Source: Clostridia bacterium (lineage in GTDB: Bacteria; Bacillota; Clostridia; Oscillospirales; CAG-272). Taken from it: a stretch of DNA of 48,269 bases. The stretch spans positions 1 to 48,269 of the forward strand of contig CAAFYZ010000011.1 of the NCBI GenBank assembly GCA_900767415.1, written 5' to 3'. A program made the position numbers and the translations under genes. The notes beneath the pieces are model-generated. The model saw nothing but the letters and a program-made list of their open reading frames with translations, did not search any database and was not told where the DNA came from. The stretch's first letter is position 1. Every line of letters begins with the position of its first letter. Positions 42,311-48,269 of the stretch are shown one piece after another.

Positions 42311-42356
42311 AAAAAAGTCCGTCGGATCACAAAAACCGTGACCCGACGGACTTTTT
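42311..42356 (+). terminator. Terminator of the second GH2 gene
   Basis: AAAAGTCCGTCGG pairs with CCGACGGACTTTTT around a loop that can itself pair (TCAC with GTGA). Confidence 0.88.
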
Positions 42357-42360
42357 GATT

Positions 42361-42446
42361 CCATTTATAATTCTGAATTCTTCATTCTGAATTCTGAATT
42401 CGTCAAGTTCTTAATTCATAATTCTGAATTCGCTAAGTTCTGAATT
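42361..42446. repeat. Short AATTCTGAATTC-type repeat cluster
   Basis: Within 86 bases, AATTCTGAATTC or a one- or two-base variant occurs about six times, with TTCATAATTCTGAATTCG and GTTCTGAATTCTTC among them; a GTCAAGTTC/CTAAGTTC linker separates them. The unit is palindromic at GAATTC. It lies between convergent genes. Confidence 0.7.
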
Positions 42447-42448
42447 CT

Positions 42449-43909
42449 TCACTCACTCACGTTCACGCACGGAATCCCGAGGACGGCGGCGATCTTTTCG
42501 ATCGTCGCGGCGCGGTGTCCGATACCGAGGGCGAAGTGATGGGTCGGACCTGCCATGACCCACCGCCGCACGAATTCTTTGGTCGTGGGGAGGAACCTTG
42601 CGCGCGTGTTGGTATTTCCCGTCGGAGGGATCGGACCGTGCTCGGAGGTGCCTTCCCCGACGATAAAGCGGAAGCCGCCCGCCGCGTCCTGCCCGATGCC
42701 GAAGAGGGTGATGTCTCCCTCGCGGAGTTTGAATTCCACCGACGCGCCGGAGCCGGGCTTTCCGTGGTATTTTTTCAGACTGCGCAGAGCGGGGCGTCCT
42801 TCGGCGATCGCAATGTGGTGCGGTCCGTCGTGCCCGACGAGAATGAAATTCTCCGCGAAATCGAAGGGGTGAAGCTCGGCAAAACTTCCTCCGATGCCGA
42901 GCGTGTCCATGATCAGCATGGCGATACAGGTCTTGATGTCGTATTCGCCGCACATCGGTACACCGCGCGCATTCAGAAACGAGTTGCCGACGATGAGAGA
43001 GGACGCCGCCTCGCGGTTTTCTTCTCCCTCCGTTCCTTCGTAATAGTAGGCGAGCCCGCGCAGGTGCTTTTCTTCGATGAGCCGTTCGAGCGCCGCGGCA
43101 TAGACGGCGGCGACGGTTTTGTCCCTGTCGGTCAGTTTTTCGGCGATGGGGTCGGAGCCGGGATCGGGGGTATCGAACACTTCGTCGATCCGCGAGAGGG
43201 AGAGGGCGATCTCCTCTTTCGTCACCTCTTTTTTACAGCGGAGAATGTCGTCGATCTCGAGGAGGGGCACATGAATGCCGAAGGCACGGGTCAGGGCGGT
43301 CGGGTCGGCGTGCATATCGTACATCGCCTCCATCGTGTGCCCGAGCAGACCGATGCGCGCGCCGCGCAGAGCGTTCAGTACTTTGGCGATATCGCACCAT
43401 TCGGCGAGGGCGGCATCTGCCGCTGCGTCCCCTTCGAGCGTGCCGATGATGCAGTCTTCCACCCGTCTGCCGAGACGGCGTGCCACACCGGTAAATTCGG
43501 GCACCGCGCAGATATTGTCGTTTTCGAGTTGCATACGGGTGTTCGCTTTGGTATAGTCGAGTGCCGCGCGGGGCTGGAGTGCCGCTAAAATCACGGGGAC
43601 GGACAGCTCGGTCAGAAAGGGGGCGAAGACCGAGGAGGTCGCGTAGGTAATCATATTGCATACGACGAGATCGGGCGACTCTCCCGCGAGGCGGCGCGCC
43701 GCGGCAAAGGCGTCTTCTTCCCGATCGATGATCCCGAGGTCGATGACCTCGACGCCGAAGGTGAGGAGTTTCTTGCGGAATATTTCGTGATAGGTGCGGA
43801 AACTGTCGTAAAGCCCGGGGAACTGGGCGTTGTAAGGGGCGTGCGAGACGGCGAAGAAGCCGATCTTCGCCTGCCGCGGATAGAAGCGCTCGTCAAGGAA
43901 TGAAGACAT
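42449..43909 (-). CDS. L-arabinose/L-fucose isomerase-like protein
   Basis: The 486-aa protein is built like the L-arabinose isomerase superfamily, with an N-terminal Rossmann-like part (DLVVCNMITYATSSVF, PVILAALQP, IGLLGHTMEAMYDM) and a C-terminal metal-binding part (CGEYDIKTCIAMLIMD, FILVGHDGPHHIAI, AGPTHHFALGIGH). Known members bind Mn2+ through two Glu and two His and interconvert aldoses and ketoses. The Glu and His candidates here are E in CGEYD and H in GPTHH, but not every AraA ligand can be matched by eye. It is cytoplasmic. GGAGATTTCCC precedes the ATG at 43909. It converges on the GH2 gene, a context fitting sugar catabolism. The substrate is unknown. Confidence 0.8.
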   Translation of the reverse strand: MSSFLDERFYPRQAKIGFFAVSHAPYNAQFPGLYDSFRTYHEIFRKKLLTFGVEVIDLGIIDREEDAFAAARRLAGESPDLVVCNMITYATSSVFAPFLTELSVPVILAALQPRAALDYTKANTRMQLENDNICAVPEFTGVARRLGRRVEDCIIGTLEGDAAADAALAEWCDIAKVLNALRGARIGLLGHTMEAMYDMHADPTALTRAFGIHVPLLEIDDILRCKKEVTKEEIALSLSRIDEVFDTPDPGSDPIAEKLTDRDKTVAAVYAAALERLIEEKHLRGLAYYYEGTEGEENREAASSLIVGNSFLNARGVPMCGEYDIKTCIAMLIMDTLGIGGSFAELHPFDFAENFILVGHDGPHHIAIAEGRPALRSLKKYHGKPGSGASVEFKLREGDITLFGIGQDAAGGFRFIVGEGTSEHGPIPPTGNTNTRARFLPTTKEFVRRWVMAGPTHHFALGIGHRAATIEKIAAVLGIPCVNVSE

Positions 43910-43945
43910 GGGAAATCTCCTTTTTCTTTTTCTGTCTTTCACTAT

Positions 43946-43974
43946 ATCATAAGCGACGGAGAAATACCAGTCAG
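43946..43974 (-). promoter_or_regulatory. Promoter of the isomerase-like gene
   Basis: Minus-strand CTGACT (43974-43969), a 17-nt spacer and TATGAT (43951-43946), about 30 bases before the start codon. Confidence 0.6.
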
Positions 43975-44007
43975 AAATTCAAGACAAATCCGCACAAAAT
44001 AAAGATG

Positions 44008-44910
44008 TCAGAGAAAGGAGAGCGAAACGCCGAGCATCGCCGCGGCAAAGGAGAAGGCGGCGGCGAAAAAGACGATCTCCCAAACGGACGCACCGCGTGC
44101 CGCGAGACGGTGGTGCAGGTGCGTGCGGTCGGCGGTAAAGGGCGACGCCCCGCGGCGGAGCCGTCCTCCGACCGTGACACAGAGATCGGCAAGGGGGAGT
44201 GCGGCAAAAAGAAGGCGGGAGAGAGGGAAGACCTCCGCCCCGAGCGTAAAGTGTGCGAGGGCGAAGCCGAGAAACTGCGACCCCGCGTCTCCCATAAAGA
44301 GTCTTGCCGGGGCACGGTTGAAGGGGAGAAAGCCGAGAAGCGCGAAGAAGAGGAAGAGCGGGGGCAGGGCGTCTTTTCCCCCGCCCGAAAAAGAGAAGAG
44401 AAGAGAGAGCGAAAGGAGCGCGGGGAGCACCCCCGCCGCGGCAAGTCCGTCCGCCCCGTCGGTGAAGTTGACGGCGTTGATCAGAGCGACCGTATAAAAG
44501 AGGAAGAGCGGGAAGGCGATCGGGAGCGGAAGGGGGATAGCGCGCGAGGAGACGACGATCTCCCGCGGGACGCCGCACACAAGGAGCACGCCCCCTGACG
44601 CGACGGTCTGGAAGAGAAGTTTTTTTCGCACGGAGAGCGTGCGCGTGTCGTCGAGAAACCCCGAAAGCAGGAGAAGAAGCCCGAAGAAAAGAAGGGCGAG
44701 CGTCTTTTCGTCCCCCGGGAGAAACAGGAGAGAAGAGAGAAAAAAGGAGAAGAAGAACGCCATGCCGCCGAGCCGCGGCGTCGGGCGCGCGTGCGTCTTC
44801 CGTACGCCGTCCGGCAGATCCATGCCGCCGACCACGGGCGAAAGACGGATAAGAAGCGGGCAGAGAAGAAAAGAGAGAAGAAAACAAAAGAAGGGAAAAA
44901 ACCACGGCAT
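44008..44910 (-). CDS. WecA/TagO-type undecaprenyl-phosphate sugar-1-phosphate transferase
   Basis: This 300-aa polytopic membrane enzyme of the MraY/WecA family transfers a sugar-1-phosphate, usually GlcNAc-1-P, from UDP-sugar to undecaprenyl phosphate, starting teichoic acid or another surface polymer. The conserved cytoplasmic loops are visible: GFLDDTRTL (Mg-binding Asp pair), NAVNFTDGADGLAAAG, LFMGDAGSQFLG, and THLHHRL, the HxHH motif of the WecA branch rather than MraY. About ten helices are predicted. Length is a little short of the usual 320-360 aa, mainly at the C-terminus. GAAGGTGACG precedes the ATG. It stands alone, with no other wall-polymer genes beside it in this window. Confidence 0.88.
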   Translation of the reverse strand: MPWFFPFFCFLLSFLLCPLLIRLSPVVGGMDLPDGVRKTHARPTPRLGGMAFFFSFFLSSLLFLPGDEKTLALLFFGLLLLLSGFLDDTRTLSVRKKLLFQTVASGGVLLVCGVPREIVVSSRAIPLPLPIAFPLFLFYTVALINAVNFTDGADGLAAAGVLPALLSLSLLFSFSGGGKDALPPLFLFFALLGFLPFNRAPARLFMGDAGSQFLGFALAHFTLGAEVFPLSRLLFAALPLADLCVTVGGRLRRGASPFTADRTHLHHRLAARGASVWEIVFFAAAFSFAAAMLGVSLSFL

Positions 44911-45136
44911 CTGTCGTCACCTTCTTGATAAAATGTAAACAATTCATTGCGAAATATGAGATTTATTCTTTCGGTTCTCTCTATTCTTCCCGAAAACGGA
45001 GGTTTTATCCGCCGCGGCGGAACTCTCTTTTTTCGGTTTTTTCGTGCCGCGCTCCGTTTTTCGCGGGAGACGGACGGCGTTTTGCCGTTTTCCCCTCTGT
45101 TCCGGCACGCAAAAGCAAAAAAATCCCCGAAAGCCC
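44911..45136. other. Divergent intergenic region
   Basis: No gene is seen between the WecA/TagO-type gene (minus) and nifJ (plus). The left end is AT-rich; the middle is GC-rich with no clear hairpin. No confident promoter for the transferase could be picked. Confidence 0.4.
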
Positions 45137-45165
45137 TTTACTTTTGAAAAAGTATATGCTATAAT
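45137..45165 (+). promoter_or_regulatory. Promoter of nifJ
   Basis: TTTACT (45137-45142), a 17-nt spacer and TATAAT (45160-45165), with a leader of about 65 nt. Confidence 0.75.
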
Positions 45166-45237
45166 AATAAAAGACTTCGGACAAGTCGTTTTTTCTGCGC
45201 TTATTACAAATTATTTTTATACGGAGGAACATTCCTT

Positions 45238-48200
45238 ATGGTAGAGAGAAAGAAAATCTCTATGGATGGTAACACCGCCGCCGCGCATGTATCCTATGCG
45301 TTTACGGAAGTCGCCGCCATCTATCCTATCACCCCTTCCAGCCCGATGGCGGAAGTCACCGATACCTGGTCGGCATCGAACAAGAACATCTTCGGCGAAC
45401 CCGCGAAGAACATCTTCGGCGAGAATGTCAAGGTCGTTGAGATGCAGTCCGAGGCAGGTGCCGCCGGCGCCGTCCACGGCTCTCTCGCATCCGGTGCGCT
45501 GACCACCACCTACACCGCGTCTCAGGGTCTTCTTCTGATGATCCCGAATATGTATAAGATCGCGGGTGAGCTTCTGCCCTGCGTCATTCACGTTTCCGCA
45601 AGATGCGTCGCGTCTCACGCGCTGAACATCTTCGGCGATCACTCCGACGTGTATGCCTGCCGTCAGACCGGCTTCGCCATGCTCGCAGAGACCAACCCGC
45701 AGGAGATCATGGACCTCGGTGCGGTCGCACATCTTTCTACCATCAAGGGCAGAGTTCCGTTCCTCAACTTCTTCGACGGTTTCCGCACCTCTCACGAGAT
45801 TCAGAAGGTCGCCGCATGGGACTACAAGGATCTTGCCGAGATGCTGGACATGGATGCCGTCAAGGCGTTCCGTGACCGCTCGCTGAACCCCGAGCATCCC
45901 GCTCTTCGCGGCTCGGCGGAGAACGGCGACATCTTCTTCCAGCACAGAGAAGCGTGCAACCCCTACTACGATGCGCTCCCCGCCATCGTCGAGGAATACA
46001 TGGGCAAGGTGAACGAGAAACTCGGCACCGATTATAAACTCTTCAACTACTACGGCGCACCCGACGCCGACCGTGTCATCGTCGCGATGGGCTCGGTCTG
46101 CGACGTCGCCGAAGAAGTCATCGACTACCTGCTCGCCAAGGGTGAGAAGGTCGGCCTTGTCAAGGTCAGACTCTACAGACCCTTCGTCGCCGAAAAACTT
46201 GCCGCGGCACTGCCGAAGACGGTGAAGAAGATCGCCGTCCTTGACAGAACGAAAGAGCCGGGCTCGCTCGGCGAACCTCTCTATCTCGATGTCGTCGCCG
46301 CTCTGAACGAAGCCGGCGTCAAGGGCGTCGAGGTCGTCGGCGGCAGATACGGTCTCGGCTCGAAGGACACGCCCCCCTCGTCCATCTTCGCCGTTTACGA
46401 GAACCTTGCGAATAAGACGCCGAAGGCGCACTTCACCGTCGGTATCGTCGACGATCTGACCGGTCACTCCCTTGAGGAGAAGCCCGCTCCCGACACCGCT
46501 CCCGCGGATATGATCCAGTGCAAATTCTGGGGTCTCGGCGGCGACGGTACCGTCGGTGCGAACAAGAACTCCATCAAGATCATCGGCGACCATACCGACA
46601 AGTTCATTCAGGCGTACTTCCAGTACGACTCGAAGAAGACGGGCGGTATCACCATCTCGCACCTTCGTTTCGGCGATTCGCCGATCAAGGCATCCTACTA
46701 TATCAATAAGGCGGATTTCGTTGCCTGCCACAACCATGCGTACCTCAACAAGTACGACATGATCTCCGACGTGAAGCCGGGCGGCACCTTCCTCCTTGAC
46801 TGCCAGTGGTCGGACGACGAGCTGGGCGAGAACCTTCCCGCATCGGTCAAGAGCTATATCGCGAACAACAACGTGAAGTTCTACACCATCAACGCGACCA
46901 AGCTCGCAATCGATCTCGGTAACGCGAAGGTAAAGAACACCGTTCTGCAGTCCGCGTTCTTCACCCTTGCGAAGATCCTTCCGATCGACGAGGCGATCGG
47001 CTACATGAAATACATGGCGACGAAGTCCTACCTGAAGAAGGGGCAGGAGATCGTCGACCTCAACCATAAGGCGATCGACGCCGGCAAGGACGCCCTTCAT
47101 GAAGTGAAGGTTCCCGCCGAGTGGAAGAACGCCGGCAAGACCGCGCCCGAAGCAAAAGTGACGGGTACCCGTGCGGATCTTGTGGATTTTGTCAACGACA
47201 TCGTCCTTCCCGTTGTCGGCATGAAGGGTGACTCCCTGAAGGTCGGCGACTTCGAGAAGTATGTGGACGGTACCTTCCCGCAGGGTGCCGCGGCGTATGA
47301 GAAGCGCGGCGTCGCCGTCTCGGTTCCCGAGTGGCACGCAGAGCAGTGCATTCAGTGCAACAACTGCGCATTCGTCTGCCCGCACGCCTGCATCCGTCCC
47401 TTCGCCATGACCGAGGAAGAGGCAGCCGCGGCTCCCGCCGGCACGACCTTTGCTCCGAAGCCCGTGATGAAGACGAACTACAAGTTCATGATCGGCGTCA
47501 GCGCCCTCGACTGTATGGGTTGTACCCTCTGCGTGAAGGCGTGCCCCGTGACGAACAAGGCACTGAAGGATGCGATGGCGACCACCGCCGCACAGTATCC
47601 CGACGACGCGAAGAAGGCGGCGAAGGAAGCGGCGAAACTTGCCGCCGCGAAGAGCGCACTGATCATGGTTCCGCAGGCGAAGGGCATGGAGGCACAGGCA
47701 GCGTACGATTACGCCGTCGCGAAGGTTTCCGAAAAGCCCGAGCTGGTCAACGTTACCGTGAAGGGCTCGCAGTTCAAGCAGCCGCTGCTTGAGTACTCGG
47801 GTTCCTGCGCCGGCTGTGCCGAGACGTCTTACGCGCGTCTTATCACACAGCTCTTCGGCGAGAGAATGTTCATCTCGAACGCGACCGGATGCTCCTCTAT
47901 CTGGGGCGGTTCGGCTCCCTCTACGCCCTACACCGTCAACAAGGAGACCGGCAGAGGTCCCGCGTGGGCGAACTCCCTGTTTGAAGACAACGCCGAGCAC
48001 GGCTTTGGTATGTATATCGGTCAGAAGACCATCCGTGAAAAACTCATCGGATATGTCAGAGAGCTTCGTGCTTCCTGCGCCGACGAGAAGAAGACGGCGG
48101 TCATCGACGAATATCTGAACACGCTCGACGACGGTAAGGCAAACGAGGCGGCGACGAAGAATCTCGTTGCCATGCTCGAAGGATGCAACTGCGACAAGGA

Positions 48201-48269
48201 CCTTTGCAAGAAGATCCTCGACGAAAAGCAGTACCTCTCGAAGAAGGCGGTCTGGATCTTCGGCGGCGA
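45238..48269 (+). CDS. nifJ: Pyruvate:ferredoxin (flavodoxin) oxidoreductase, 3' end cut by window
   Basis: The first 1010 codons of a single-chain enzyme of about 1175-1190 residues are present. It oxidises pyruvate with CoA to acetyl-CoA and CO2 and reduces ferredoxin, a central step in anaerobic fermentation. Domains in order: the pyruvate-binding domain I (AYPITPSSPMAE-like start, then VVEMQSEAGAAGAVHGS), domain II, the CoA-binding middle part, and a two-cluster ferredoxin domain with CIQCNNCAFVCP (from C704) and CMGCTLCVKACP (from C759). The TPP domain then begins (SGSCAGCAETSYARL, NATGCSSIWGGSAPSTPY). GGAGGA lies nine bases before the ATG. A duplicated NIFGE segment near residues 49-61 (NKNIFGEPAKNIFGENVKV) is normal for the family. 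Highly biased codon use suggests strong expression. Confidence 0.97.
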   Translation, partial: MVERKKISMDGNTAAAHVSYAFTEVAAIYPITPSSPMAEVTDTWSASNKNIFGEPAKNIFGENVKVVEMQSEAGAAGAVHGSLASGALTTTYTASQGLLLMIPNMYKIAGELLPCVIHVSARCVASHALNIFGDHSDVYACRQTGFAMLAETNPQEIMDLGAVAHLSTIKGRVPFLNFFDGFRTSHEIQKVAAWDYKDLAEMLDMDAVKAFRDRSLNPEHPALRGSAENGDIFFQHREACNPYYDALPAIVEEYMGKVNEKLGTDYKLFNYYGAPDADRVIVAMGSVCDVAEEVIDYLLAKGEKVGLVKVRLYRPFVAEKLAAALPKTVKKIAVLDRTKEPGSLGEPLYLDVVAALNEAGVKGVEVVGGRYGLGSKDTPPSSIFAVYENLANKTPKAHFTVGIVDDLTGHSLEEKPAPDTAPADMIQCKFWGLGGDGTVGANKNSIKIIGDHTDKFIQAYFQYDSKKTGGITISHLRFGDSPIKASYYINKADFVACHNHAYLNKYDMISDVKPGGTFLLDCQWSDDELGENLPASVKSYIANNNVKFYTINATKLAIDLGNAKVKNTVLQSAFFTLAKILPIDEAIGYMKYMATKSYLKKGQEIVDLNHKAIDAGKDALHEVKVPAEWKNAGKTAPEAKVTGTRADLVDFVNDIVLPVVGMKGDSLKVGDFEKYVDGTFPQGAAAYEKRGVAVSVPEWHAEQCIQCNNCAFVCPHACIRPFAMTEEEAAAAPAGTTFAPKPVMKTNYKFMIGVSALDCMGCTLCVKACPVTNKALKDAMATTAAQYPDDAKKAAKEAAKLAAAKSALIMVPQAKGMEAQAAYDYAVAKVSEKPELVNVTVKGSQFKQPLLEYSGSCAGCAETSYARLITQLFGERMFISNATGCSSIWGGSAPSTPYTVNKETGRGPAWANSLFEDNAEHGFGMYIGQKTIREKLIGYVRELRASCADEKKTAVIDEYLNTLDDGKANEAATKNLVAMLEGCNCDKDLCKKILDEKQYLSKKAVWIFGG

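Noticed and set aside
45217..48000. Long minus-strand frame of 927 codons opposite nifJ
   Set aside because: It is the antisense of a highly biased GC-ending coding sequence. It shows no ribosome binding site or known motif, while the plus strand encodes clear pyruvate:ferredoxin oxidoreductase.

Overview
The window looks like chromosome from an anaerobic, probably gut-associated member of the Clostridia (Bacillota). The grounds are a Soj/ParA gene beside parS-like sites, AGGAGG-type ribosome binding sites, TTGACA-17-TATAAT promoters, lipoproteins with L-V/A-[AS]-C lipoboxes, pyruvate:ferredoxin oxidoreductase, a WecA/TagO-type transferase and several glycan-degrading enzymes. No rRNA, tRNA, CRISPR array or complete insertion sequence was seen. 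I cannot name the species.

Region 1 (1-10.3 kb) appears to be near the chromosome's segregation centre. soj/parA (146-907, minus) is followed by a purine-rich spacer, one GNAT acetyltransferase (2496-3704) and then about 6.5 kb with no credible gene (3.7-10.3 kb). This desert holds at least six unrelated tandem-repeat families. Three parS-like sites flank or lie within it (2203-2218, 7128-7143, 7466-7481); two of them form the core of long perfect palindromes.

Region 2 (10.3-16.3 kb) has an HTH-ADP-ribosylglycohydrolase fusion behind a repeat-filled leader, a beta-mannosidase-like GH2 enzyme, an SGNH/GDSL esterase and an XRE regulator. A broken, diverged relative of the ADP-ribosylglycohydrolase lies at 25.2-26.4 kb.

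Region 3 (16.5-22.1 kb) is visibly more AT-rich and is the best candidate for an undescribed system. A zinc-binding protein is divergent from a tight operon of five genes: an unknown 175-aa protein, a 103-aa protein resembling the domain found in front of HNH nucleases, an FtsH-like AAA+/M41 protease lacking the membrane segment, a PPP-family protein phosphatase and a 56-aa protein. A separate gene with an HNH-like EHIFP motif converges on it across a 20-bp perfect hairpin.

Region 4 (22.1-34.9 kb) carries a PatB/MalY-type lyase overlapping a DUF3737 gene, a small lipoprotein, a 1551-aa secreted GH29-type protein with a 43-aa peptide gene behind it, a divergent AraC regulator, and a duplicated-domain lipoprotein followed by ApbE, the FMN transferase.

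Region 5 (35-48.3 kb) holds a membrane GT2 glycosyltransferase, MntP with a possibly structured leader, two tandem VTT-domain proteins, a small tail-anchored protein, a second GH2 enzyme, a sugar-isomerase-like protein, a WecA/TagO-type transferase and the first 1010 codons of pyruvate:ferredoxin oxidoreductase, cut by the window end. The GH29, two GH2, SGNH, isomerase-like and AraC genes together suggest use of host or plant glycans; that link is inference.
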